From: Candidatus Bathyarchaeota archaeon
GTDB lineage: Archaea > Thermoproteota > Bathyarchaeia > TCS64
DNA length: 26,568 bases
Direction of reading: 5' to 3'
NCBI GenBank assembly: GCA_030669135.1
Contig: DAOVEE010000003.1
Coordinates: 1-26,568 of the forward strand
Made by a program: the position numbers and the translations under genes
Notes under the pieces: generated by a model
What the model was told of the DNA's origin: nothing
Seen by the model: the letters and a program-made list of their open reading frames with translations, nothing else
The model's database searches: none
Shown here: piece by piece, positions 6,713-14,680 of the stretch
Numbering within the stretch: position 1 is the stretch's first letter
Layout: the number at the start of each line of letters is the position of its first letter

Positions 6713-7984
6713 ATGATAACCATACTCGGCGCAGGGCTCTCGGGGCTGAGCGCGGCATATCATCTCAGGGACGGCTACGTGGTCCTCGAGAAGGAGCGGG
6801 AGGCGGGCGGCCTCTGCAGAAGCGTATACATAGACGGCTACGTGTTCGACTACGCCCCCCACATCCTCTTCACTAGGGACGAGTACACCAGGAACCTCTT
6901 CTTCAGGCTCCTCGGCGACAACCTCCACACCCACGAGCGGAGAGCCTACATCTACATGATGAACACCTACGTCAAGTACCCCTTCGAGGCCAACCTGAGC
7001 CCCCTGCCGAGGAGCGTCATAGACGAGTGCATCCAGGGCGTCATAGACCGGAGACAGGTGGAGCCCCGAAACTTCATGGAGTGGATACGCTCCACCTTCG
7101 GCGACGGCGTCGCCCGCCACTACATGGTGCCCTACAACCAGAAGGTGTGGAAGCACCCCCTCGAGGAGATGAACACGGACTGGATCGCGGGCCGCGTCCC
7201 CTCCCCCAGCGTCGACGAGATGAGAAGGGGGGCCGAGGGAAGACAGGACAAGGACTTCGGCCCCAACGCCGTCTTCTGGTACCCGAAGCGCGGCGGCATC
7301 GGGGCCCTCGCCGCCCAGCTGTCCAGGGGCCTGAACGTCTCGCTGGGCTCCACGGCCACCGAGCTGAAGCTCCACGGGGACGGGGTCAAGGTGGTCTACA
7401 TGAAGGACGGCAGACGGAGAAATGTCGAGTCGGACCGCGTACTCTCGTCGCTGCCGCTCCCCGAGGTCGTCAAGATGATCGACGACGCCCCCGAGGAGGT
7501 GCACCGGGCAGCGGAGAGGCTGGTGCACAACTCCCTGGTCTGTGTCATGGTGGGAGTCAAACGGCCCCATATCACAGACAAGCACTGGCTCTACTTCCCC
7601 GAGGAAGACCTCGCGTTCAACAGGATCAGCTTCCCCATGAACTTCAGCCCACAGACGACGCCGGAGGGCCGAAGCAGCATCCTCGTAGAGGTGACCTACA
7701 GGGACCATGCGGACGTGGAGGAGACCAAGATACGCGTGCTCATGGACCTCGTGAAGGCCGGCCTCATCGACGCAGACGACGAGGTGGAGACCAGCACGGC
7801 GGCCGACTTCAGGTACGCCTACGTCATCTACGACCAAGACCACAGGAAAAACGTTAACATTATACACAGGTACCTTGAAGGTAACCGCATCACACCCATA
7901 GGAAGGTTCGGCGAATGGGAGTACCACAACATGGACAAGGCGATACAGTCAGGGAAAAGGGCAGCCGAAGCCCTGGGCCGCTGA
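6713..7984 (+). CDS. UDP-galactopyranose mutase-like FAD protein
   Basis: The 423-residue protein opens with a dinucleotide-binding GAGLSGLSAAYH and VLEKEREAGGLCRS, then shows features I associate with eukaryotic-type UDP-galactopyranose mutases and their archaeal relatives: FDYAPHILFT, VKYPFEANLSPLP, NFMEWIRSTFGDGVARHY, MVPYNQKVWKHPLEEM and the C-terminal NIIHRYLEGNRITPIGRFG. UGM uses reduced FAD to convert UDP-galactopyranose to UDP-galactofuranose. The closely related protoporphyrinogen-oxidase-like amine oxidases are the main alternative. The ATG at 6713 is five bases after the serA-like stop, and the stop overlaps or abuts the glycosyltransferase gene. That arrangement supports a role in glycan precursor supply. 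No membrane segment is evident. Confidence 0.8.
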   Translation: MITILGAGLSGLSAAYHLRDGYVVLEKEREAGGLCRSVYIDGYVFDYAPHILFTRDEYTRNLFFRLLGDNLHTHERRAYIYMMNTYVKYPFEANLSPLPRSVIDECIQGVIDRRQVEPRNFMEWIRSTFGDGVARHYMVPYNQKVWKHPLEEMNTDWIAGRVPSPSVDEMRRGAEGRQDKDFGPNAVFWYPKRGGIGALAAQLSRGLNVSLGSTATELKLHGDGVKVVYMKDGRRRNVESDRVLSSLPLPEVVKMIDDAPEEVHRAAERLVHNSLVCVMVGVKRPHITDKHWLYFPEEDLAFNRISFPMNFSPQTTPEGRSSILVEVTYRDHADVEETKIRVLMDLVKAGLIDADDEVETSTAADFRYAYVIYDQDHRKNVNIIHRYLEGNRITPIGRFGEWEYHNMDKAIQSGKRAAEALGR

Positions 7985-8705
7985 TAAGCGTCGTCGTCCC
8001 CGCCTTCAACGAGGAGAAGAACATCGAGAAGTGCCTCACCTCGCTGCACAGCCAGACCATCCCCCGAGAACACATCGAGATAATAGTGTGGACGGAGACA
8101 GCCAGGACAGGACCCGGATGATCGCCGAGACCCTCGCAGACAAGGTCATCACCCAGACCAGCATGGGAGTCGGCGGAGCCAGAAACGACGGCTTCCACAA
8201 CGCCGAGGCGGAAATCGTCGCCACCACAGACGCCGACTGCCAGCCATACCCGGGATGGCTCGAAGCCACGCTGAAAGGATTCGACGACGACGTAGTAGCC
8301 GTCACAGGGTTTCTGGACCCCGGCGACTGGGGCGACATAACGGGAGCCGAGAAGCTCGCCTACGAGACACTGTTCTGGCTCAGCAACGTCCTCCTCGTCG
8401 TCCTCAGCGTCCTCGGCAAGTACCACCTCTGCGGAGCCAACTCGGCGTTCAGAAAAACCACGTTCCTCGAAACCGGCGGCTACCTCCCCCTCGCCTACGC
8501 CGACGACACCGAACTCTACAAACGCATAAAACACAAAGGCAGAGTCAAGCTACTCGATGACATGATCATCCACTACAGCGTCCGCAGAATCAAGAAGATG
8601 GGGCTCCCAAACTACATCCGCCTCGTCTTCAAGATGGAGTGGGACGTATCCATCATGAACCGCAAACCCATGAAAGGCGGCTACGCCAGACAAACATACG
8701 AATAA
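7981..8705 (+). CDS. GT2-family glycosyltransferase interrupted by an apparent -1 base frameshift
   Basis: The N-terminal part (LISVVVPAFNEEKNIEKCL to EHIEIIV) and the remainder (VDGDSQDRTRMIAETL onward) lie in different frames but join into one GT-A glycosyltransferase of about 240 residues. The junction at 8085-8092 reads ATAGTGTGGAC; one extra G (ATAGTGGTGGAC) would restore the expected EIIVVDG. Downstream are the metal-binding TDADC, a hydrophobic stretch (WLSNVLLVVLSVLG) that may be membrane-associated, CGANSAFRK and ADDTELYKR. The start is unclear: no ATG or GTG lies at the natural beginning, the CTG at 7981 overlaps the upstream TGA, and an in-frame ATG at 7915 would overlap the mutase gene by 70 bases. 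If the frameshift is real, only a C-terminal fragment (for example from ATG 8118) would be made. Confidence 0.75.
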
Positions 8706-8708
8706 AAA

Positions 8709-8737
8709 ATTTTTCCGATCTGACCCGTAACAGGTCA
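8709..8737 (+). terminator. T-run plus small hairpin between convergent genes
   Basis: A TTTTT run a few bases after the glycosyltransferase stop is followed by TGACC and GGTCA, an inverted repeat with a seven-base loop (8721-8737). It lies between the convergent glycosyltransferase and L15e genes, so it may end one or both transcripts. The T-run comes before the stem, so this is not a bacterial-type terminator for the plus strand. Confidence 0.35.
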
Positions 8738-8755
8738 TAAGAAAACTTACAGCGG

Positions 8756-9211
8756 CTAGTTTCTGCCGGCTACCCAGCCCACGTCCTTATCGGACTTGAT
8801 CGCAGGGTGGCTAGGGTCAACCAAGACGATCTCGAACCACTTGTACTGGCCGTCCTGCCACACCCAGTAGCTGTTCAGCACCTCGAGGTTCGGGTACTTC
8901 CGGGCGGTCCGCTCCTCCGCGATGAGCCTCTTGCTCTTCGCAGGTTTGTACTTCTTGACACCCATACGCTTCTGCCTACGCCCAAGCACAGGCCTGATCT
9001 TCCGCCGACCGCCCCTCCGGACACGTGTACGCACAACGACGAACCCCTTCTTCGCCTTGTAGCCCACGCTACGAGCCCTGTCCAGCCTCGTCGGCTTATC
9101 GATCCTGACGGTGGAAGGCTGCCTCCGCCAGACGATGACCCTCTGCCTCATGACATCGTATACGTAGCTGTCCTTGGGTCGCTTCCACGCCTCCCTGAGA
9201 TGCCTGTACAA
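8756..9211 (-). CDS. rpl15e: Large-subunit ribosomal protein eL15 (L15e)
   Basis: The 151-residue basic protein begins MYRHLREAWKRP, has RQRVIVWRRQPSTVRIDKPT, DRARSVGYKAKKGFVVVRTR, RRGGRRKIRP and ends VDPSHPAIKSD with a WVAGRN tail, all hallmarks of archaeal/eukaryotic L15e. It is a structural protein of the large ribosomal subunit. Its length is slightly below the roughly 190 residues of many archaeal versions, with the C-terminal extension reduced. The start is a TTG preceded by a strong Shine-Dalgarno (GAGGAG at 9219-9224, seven bases before the codon). It stands alone between the glycosyltransferase (convergent) and the pyrophosphatase gene. Confidence 0.95.
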   Translation of the reverse strand: MYRHLREAWKRPKDSYVYDVMRQRVIVWRRQPSTVRIDKPTRLDRARSVGYKAKKGFVVVRTRVRRGGRRKIRPVLGRRQKRMGVKKYKPAKSKRLIAEERTARKYPNLEVLNSYWVWQDGQYKWFEIVLVDPSHPAIKSDKDVGWVAGRN

Positions 9212-9308
9212 TGATGTTCTCCTCGATTGGCTATCAAAGTAGAATGGTTCAAACTAATAAAGGTATAGACAGGGAAGACACTTCAAAATAGAGGGCGGAG
9301 CAGGGCCC

Positions 9309-11306
9309 CTAGAGGCCCAGAAGCGCGTACGCGATGAAGAGAGGCGCGAACAGCGACGCGATCTGGCTGATAACCGTTACCAGCGTGTTCAGCGACGGCC
9401 CCGCAGTGTCCTTGAACAGGTCGCCCACCGTGTCGCCGATGACCGCCGCCTTGTGGGCTTCGCTGCCCTTGCCTCCGAAGTAGCCCGATTCCACGTACTT
9501 CTTGGCGTTGTCCCAGAGGCCCCCAGCGTTCGACATGAGTATGGCGAGGAAGAAGCCGCTGAATATGGCTCCGCTCAGGTAGCCCGCCAGCGCCTTGACG
9601 CCGGCGACGAAGCCCACGATGAGGGTCGTCATGATGCTGAACACGATCAGCGGCAGCAGCTCCGTCAACGCGCCCTTGGTGGCGATGTTGATGCACTTAC
9701 CGTACTCCGGCGTACCGGTGCCCTCCATGAGGCCGGGGATCTCCCTGAACTGGCGGCGTATCTCCTCGATCATCTTGTACGCGTTCTTCGAGACGGCGAG
9801 GATGATCATGGCCGAGAATATGACGGGGACACTCATGCCGATGAAGACCCCCATCATGACCAGCGGGTCCATGAGGTCGAACACCACCGTGGTCCCTACG
9901 AGCCTCTTCACTATCTCTTGGTAGGACGCTAGCAGGGCTAGCGCCGTTAGGCCGGCCGCGCCTATGGCGAATCCCTTCGTGATCGCTTTCGTGGTGTTGC
10001 CCGCGGCGTCGATCTCGTCGGTGATGCCCACGACCTCCTCGCCGAGCTTGGACATCTCAGCGATGCCCTTCGAGTTGTCGCCAATCGGACCGTAGGCGTC
10101 GCCAGCGATGATGATGCCTGCGATGCTGAGCATCCCGACGGCCGCGATCCCGACACCGTAGACCCCGTAGATGGTGTACGCGACGGCTGACCCGATGCCT
10201 ATCCCGAGGAAAGCCGGGAAGCAGCTGATGAGGCCGTAGCTGAAGCCCGTCAAAATGGTGATGGCCGCACCCGTCTGGCTCGCCTCGGCGGTCTTCTTGG
10301 CGGGCGGCCTGTTGATGGAAGTATAGTAGTCGCTTGTCATGCCGATTACGGTTCCGACAGCCAACCCGACTATGTTACAGTACCAGATCTTCATGTCGTA
10401 GCCGAGCATCATCGTCGCGCCGTAGGTTAGCACGGCGAAGGCGATGGTCGTAACGTAGGTCCCCATGTTGAGTGCCTTACCCGGGTCACCGCCCTTTTCC
10501 ACCCTGACGATGGCGACGCCTAGGATGGACGCCAGTATGCCGAGGCCCGCATAGACGAGTGGCACGACCTCAAGGTACTGGATCGGTAAGGTTCCACCAA
10601 GGATCATCGCTGCCATGATGGCCGCCACATAGGAGTCGAAGAGGTCCGCCCCCGAGCCGGCGCAGTCGCCCACGTTGTCGCCCACGTTGTCCGCGATGAC
10701 CGCGGGGTTACGGGGGTCGTCCTCCGGGATGCTGAGCTCGACCTTGCCGACGAGGTCCGCGGCGATGTCCGCGGTCTTGGTGTAGATGCCGCCGCCGGCC
10801 TTCATGAAGAGCGTGAGTGTGCTGGCGCCGATGCTCATGCCGAGGACGATCTCAGGGTCCTTCGTGAGCCAGTAGATGAGGCTGACGCCGAAAAGGGCGA
10901 GCCCGACCACCATGAGGCCCATGACGGCGCCGCCTCGAAAAGCTATGGGGAAGGCTTCGGAAAGTCCTCCATTCTTAGCCGCGTTCGCGGTCCTGACGTT
11001 CGCCTTGACGGCGATCTCCATCCCGATGATGCCGGCTAGGCCTGACAGGACGGTGCCGAATACAAAGGTTACTCCGATCTTGAGCCCGAGGACCGCGGAA
11101 AGTATGACGCCCATGACGACGACGAAGACGCCTAGGTACGTGTACTCCGTCTTCAGGAACGACCTGGAGCCCTCCTGGATCAATCCAGCGATCTGCTTCA
11201 TCCGGTCTGTCCCGGCGTCCTTGTCGTTCACATACTTGAACAAGAATAGCCCGATCAGGATCGAAATCATCGATGATGCTGGCGCGATCAGCCATGCGTC
11301 TACCAT
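9309..11306 (-). CDS. hppA: Membrane-bound ion-translocating pyrophosphatase, K+-independent type
   Basis: The 665-residue integral membrane protein with about 16 predicted helices couples pyrophosphate hydrolysis to ion pumping. Substrate-site motifs are present: GGGIYTKTADIAADLVGKVE (171-190), EDDPRNPAVIADNVGDNVGD (195-214) and DAYGPIGDNSKGIAEM (403-418). The potassium-dependence signature reads GNTTKAITKGFAIG, with lysine at 440 and threonine at 443. In this family lysine there marks the K+-independent group, which pumps protons; the K+-dependent group has alanine. Proton rather than sodium pumping is therefore inferred. The ATG at 11306 follows GGAGTGA, and a strong TATA box lies near 11358-11366. 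Confidence 0.95.
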   Translation of the reverse strand: MVDAWLIAPASSMISILIGLFLFKYVNDKDAGTDRMKQIAGLIQEGSRSFLKTEYTYLGVFVVVMGVILSAVLGLKIGVTFVFGTVLSGLAGIIGMEIAVKANVRTANAAKNGGLSEAFPIAFRGGAVMGLMVVGLALFGVSLIYWLTKDPEIVLGMSIGASTLTLFMKAGGGIYTKTADIAADLVGKVELSIPEDDPRNPAVIADNVGDNVGDCAGSGADLFDSYVAAIMAAMILGGTLPIQYLEVVPLVYAGLGILASILGVAIVRVEKGGDPGKALNMGTYVTTIAFAVLTYGATMMLGYDMKIWYCNIVGLAVGTVIGMTSDYYTSINRPPAKKTAEASQTGAAITILTGFSYGLISCFPAFLGIGIGSAVAYTIYGVYGVGIAAVGMLSIAGIIIAGDAYGPIGDNSKGIAEMSKLGEEVVGITDEIDAAGNTTKAITKGFAIGAAGLTALALLASYQEIVKRLVGTTVVFDLMDPLVMMGVFIGMSVPVIFSAMIILAVSKNAYKMIEEIRRQFREIPGLMEGTGTPEYGKCINIATKGALTELLPLIVFSIMTTLIVGFVAGVKALAGYLSGAIFSGFFLAILMSNAGGLWDNAKKYVESGYFGGKGSEAHKAAVIGDTVGDLFKDTAGPSLNTLVTVISQIASLFAPLFIAYALLGL

Positions 11307-11355
11307 TACACATTTTCACTCCATTAGTTGACTGTTTCCGCCAATAATCGGCTTC

Positions 11356-11368
11356 AAATATATAAAAA
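11356..11368 (-). promoter_or_regulatory. hppA: TATA box of the pyrophosphatase gene
   Basis: The minus strand reads TTTTTATATATTT here, predicting initiation near 11336 and a leader of about 30 bases. That leader carries GGAGTGA at 11316-11322, nine bases before the ATG. Confidence 0.6.
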
Positions 11369-11391
11369 TGTGTGGGATAAAAGACGCGTAT

Positions 11392-14163
11392 TTACCCTTT
11401 TCTGTGCTCTACATACTGCCGCCGGGGGATCAGCCGCTGGGGCAGTATGAGGAACGCGGTGAGGCTGCCTGCGAAACAGTAGAGGAGCTGGAACCGCGTC
11501 AAAGGCACCACGTGGAACACCTCGTTTAGGAATGGCACGTAGAGTATCAGGAACTGCAAGCCCACGCCGACCATAACCGAGACGAAGAGCATCTTGTTGG
11601 CCGTGACGCCCTCCCAGCCCAGCTGGAAGATATGCTTTGTCTCGCTCCTGCACTGGTAAGCCAGGAGGAACTCGAAGAACACGATGCTCGTGAACGCAAC
11701 TGTCCGGGCGGTGGTTGCGGCCAACTCGAAGTCCCCGGTCACCTGCACCATGGTTATGTATGTGTAGAAGAACGGTATGAAGTCGCTGATAAAGTCCACC
11801 AGCGCCGCGAAAAGGATAAACCTCCAGAAACGCCTCAGCATGTCCTCCTTTGGGTCGCGCGGCGGGTACCTCATGATGTCGGGGTCCGCGGGGTCGATGC
11901 TCAGGGCTACTGCGGGCAGCCCGTCGGTCACCAGGTTGACCCACAGCACGTGTATGGGTAGGAACGGTACAGGGAGCCCCAGAACGGCTGTGACGGTGAT
12001 CTCGATGAACTCGTCGAAGTTGGCGGCCAGCATGAGCTTGATGTACTTGCTGACGTTGTCGTAGATCTCACGGCCGCCCCTGATGGCTCGGACGATGGTG
12101 GCGAAGTTGTCGTCCTCCAGCACCATGTCGCTGGCCTCCTTGGTGACGTCTGTGCCCTTGATGCCCATGGCGATGCCGATGTCGGCCGCCTTCAACGCGG
12201 GCGCGTCGTTGACGCCATCGCCCGTCATGGCGACGATGTGGCCCAGCCGTTTCAGGCTCTGAGCGATCCTCATCTTGTGCTCGGGGCTCACACGGGCGCA
12301 GACCCTGACATCCTCGATCACGCCGTCGAGCTCTTCGTCGCTCATGGACTCGATCTCTATACCCTCCAGCACAGAGCCTTCTGTCTGCTCGCTTAGTATC
12401 CCGATCTCCTTGGCGATGGCGACCGCGGTAATCCTGTGGTCGCCTGTGACCATGACGGAGCGGATGCCTGCCTCCTGAGCCGTCTTGATGGCTAGTGGCA
12501 CCTCCTCGCGGGCAGGGTCGATCATGCCCTGCATCCCCACGAAGACGAGGTCGTTCTCAACCTCCTCGACGTCGAGGTCGGTGAGGTCGTAGTCTTCGGG
12601 TAGCCATTTATACGCGACGCCGAGCACGCGGAGAGCCTCCGCGGCCATGGCGTCCATCTCTTCACGGTTCTTCTTGAGGTCTGCCTCGGTGACGGCTCTC
12701 ACGGAGTCCCCCTCCTGGAGGCCGTCGCTGCGCACCATAATTATCTCGGGGGCGCCCTTCACGTAGGCGACGAGCCTACCTTCAGGCGTCCTATGGATCG
12801 TTGTCATGCGTTTACGCGCGGAGTCGAAAGGCAGCTCAGCCACGCGGGGGTAGTTCTTCTTGAGCGCCGCGACATCTATCCCGGCCTTCATGGCGGCGAC
12901 GAGCATGGCGCCCTCAGTGGGATCGCCGAAGCAAACCCACGCACCGTCGTTTTGCTGCACGTGGGCGTCGTTGTTGAGGGCCCCGATCCTGAGAAGCAGC
13001 TCAAGGTTGCTGTCGGACGTGAGGTCGATCTTGGAGCCGTTCTCCATGAGCTCTCCTTTCGGGACGTACCCGGCGCCGCTTATGTTCATCTGGCGGCCGT
13101 TGGTGTTGACTCTTGTGACCGTCATCTCGTTCTTGGTGAGGGTCCCTGTCTTGTCGCTGCAGATCACCGTGGTGCTACCGAGGGTCTCGACGCTGGCCAG
13201 TTTCCTCACGATGGCCTTCTGCTTAGCCATCTTGGCGGTCCCTAGGGCCAAAGTGATGGTGAGGACCGCGGGCAGGCCCTCTGGGATCGCCGAGACGGCG
13301 AGGCTGATACTGGTCATGAAGACCTGTTCAAGTGTCCTGTCGTGGACGAACCAGAGGACGAGGAACACGAAGACCGTGAGTATGACGCTGATGGTGGCCA
13401 GCTGCCTGCCCATCCTCTCCATCTTCTGGCGGAGGGGCGGGTCCTCGACGTCGATAGACTGGACCATGCCCGCGATCTTGCCGAACTGACTGTTCATCCC
13501 GGTCTCGGTGACCACGGCGACGGCTCGTCCGTTGGTGACGACGGTACCCATGAAGACCATGCACTTCTGGTCGCCGACTCCGGCGTCGGCAGCGACGGGG
13601 TCCAGCCTCTTGGACACGGTCCTCGACTCACCCGTCAGGGCGGCCTCGTCCACCTCCAGGTTGGCGGCCACGATGAGCCTGCTGTCCGCAGGGACCCTGC
13701 TACCTGCCTCAAGCAACACGATGTCCCCTGGGACCAGGTCCTTGGAGTCTATGGACTCCTCCCTGCCTTCTCGAAGCACTAGGACGTGGGGGCTCACCAT
13801 CGCTTTAAGAGCCTCGACAGCCTTCTCGGCCCGGTACTCCTGGACGAAGCCCAAGATGGCGTTCATGACGACGATGAATAGTATCACGTAGGCGTCGGTC
13901 ATGGGCTCGCCCGCCTGGATGGCCAGATAGGCCGAGACTGTGGCGGCTATCACGAGTATGATGACGAGTATACTGGTGAACTGCTCGAATAGGAGGTGAT
14001 ACCACTGCTTCTTCTTCTCCTCCTTGAGCTCGTTAGGCCCGTAAACCTCCAGCCTTTTACTGGCTTCCTCACCTGTGATGCCTTCACGGCCTGTCTCGAG
14101 TGCCTTCAGAACGGCGTCTACTTCGGTTGCATGCCAGTCAGTCTTCTCCAAGGTCCACACCAT
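11392..14163 (-). CDS. P-type cation-transporting ATPase, Ca2+ (P2A) type
   Basis: The 923-residue protein has the complete P2-type ATPase plan: an N-terminal cation-ATPase domain, the actuator loop LTGES (176-180), M4 AIPEGLP (292-298), the phosphorylation motif DKTGT (337-341), a nucleotide-binding region with KGAPE, the hinge TGDGVNDAPALK, and six C-terminal helices. Ion-site residues known from SERCA appear conserved: the glutamate of PEGLP in M4, N and E of AANFDEF in M5, and NLVTDGLPA in M6. This favours Ca2+, possibly Mn2+, over Na+/K+. It would export the ion across the cytoplasmic membrane. The ATG at 14163 is about 115 bases after the PIN gene, with a possible TATA element near 14204-14213, so it probably has its own promoter. 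Confidence 0.92.
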   Translation of the reverse strand: MVWTLEKTDWHATEVDAVLKALETGREGITGEEASKRLEVYGPNELKEEKKKQWYHLLFEQFTSILVIILVIAATVSAYLAIQAGEPMTDAYVILFIVVMNAILGFVQEYRAEKAVEALKAMVSPHVLVLREGREESIDSKDLVPGDIVLLEAGSRVPADSRLIVAANLEVDEAALTGESRTVSKRLDPVAADAGVGDQKCMVFMGTVVTNGRAVAVVTETGMNSQFGKIAGMVQSIDVEDPPLRQKMERMGRQLATISVILTVFVFLVLWFVHDRTLEQVFMTSISLAVSAIPEGLPAVLTITLALGTAKMAKQKAIVRKLASVETLGSTTVICSDKTGTLTKNEMTVTRVNTNGRQMNISGAGYVPKGELMENGSKIDLTSDSNLELLLRIGALNNDAHVQQNDGAWVCFGDPTEGAMLVAAMKAGIDVAALKKNYPRVAELPFDSARKRMTTIHRTPEGRLVAYVKGAPEIIMVRSDGLQEGDSVRAVTEADLKKNREEMDAMAAEALRVLGVAYKWLPEDYDLTDLDVEEVENDLVFVGMQGMIDPAREEVPLAIKTAQEAGIRSVMVTGDHRITAVAIAKEIGILSEQTEGSVLEGIEIESMSDEELDGVIEDVRVCARVSPEHKMRIAQSLKRLGHIVAMTGDGVNDAPALKAADIGIAMGIKGTDVTKEASDMVLEDDNFATIVRAIRGGREIYDNVSKYIKLMLAANFDEFIEITVTAVLGLPVPFLPIHVLWVNLVTDGLPAVALSIDPADPDIMRYPPRDPKEDMLRRFWRFILFAALVDFISDFIPFFYTYITMVQVTGDFELAATTARTVAFTSIVFFEFLLAYQCRSETKHIFQLGWEGVTANKMLFVSVMVGVGLQFLILYVPFLNEVFHVVPLTRFQLLYCFAGSLTAFLILPQRLIPRRQYVEHRKG

Positions 14164-14278
14164 GCCACTCGATAGATCCGGAATCTATTTCCCCAATGGG
14201 AATGTATTATGACTTAAAACTTCTCCGTTAATTTCCTCAGGTTAAAAGGGGAGAAGGCGGCGCCAATGAGCACGGCTT

Positions 14279-14680
14279 CTAGCCTATGAGTTCGAGGTAT
14301 CTCCTCTGCCTGAGGATCAGAACCTTGACCCCGGCTTCCCTCAGTCTCCTTCTGAGCTCGGCGTCCGTTGTGCCGACGATCAATCTCTTTTCTACGGCTG
14401 TGCGCAGGATCGATTCGTCCACCGTCTCTTTTTCCCTCGCCTCTACATCGAGTACGCTGCACCTCTCTGCGATCTTCTCCGCGAAGCTTAACTCCTTGGC
14501 GAAGGATGGGCTCGCACCCTGTTTCAGAAGCTCTATCTCTCTCAGGACGCTTCTGGTCACGTAATACTCTGGTAGATTATTGAGCGTACGCTCCGCCTCC
14601 TCGAAGACGTCGACCCCGAACCGTAATGGGATCATGAGAAAATTGGTGTCAAAAAGTATCTTCGGAGGCAAGTCAGCCAC
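14279..14680 (-). CDS. PIN-domain protein, Fcf1/COG1412-like
   Basis: The 133-residue protein is a single PIN domain: KILFDTNFLMIPLRFGVDVF contains the first acidic residue, LREIELLKQGAS the second, DESILRTAVEK the third, and GTTDAELRRRLREAGVKVLI the fourth, so a Mg2+-dependent RNase site looks complete. It resembles the archaeal Fcf1/Utp23-like group that neighbours aIF2-gamma in many archaeal genomes, rather than a VapC toxin, and no antitoxin is next to it. A role in rRNA processing is inferred from eukaryotic Fcf1. It starts with GTG at 14680 and overlaps the end of the aIF2-gamma gene by eight bases, indicating co-transcription and translational coupling. Confidence 0.85.
   Translation of the reverse strand: MADLPPKILFDTNFLMIPLRFGVDVFEEAERTLNNLPEYYVTRSVLREIELLKQGASPSFAKELSFAEKIAERCSVLDVEAREKETVDESILRTAVEKRLIVGTTDAELRRRLREAGVKVLILRQRRYLELIG

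Noticed and set aside
6467..7927. A 486-codon open frame on the minus strand
   Set aside because: It is antisense to the serA-like and mutase-like genes, which have clear family motifs; the long frame reflects GC-rich codon use. The same applies to other long antisense frames, for example within 4923-5657, 16898-17707 and 22628-23539.
9212..9308. Possible riboswitch or small RNA in the spacer upstream of L15e
   Set aside because: Only a Shine-Dalgarno and weak TATA-like sequence are visible; no extended stems were found.
14279..14680. PIN protein as a VapC toxin of a toxin-antitoxin pair
   Set aside because: No antitoxin gene is adjacent. The gene overlaps aIF2-gamma and resembles the Fcf1-like PIN group that often accompanies this factor.
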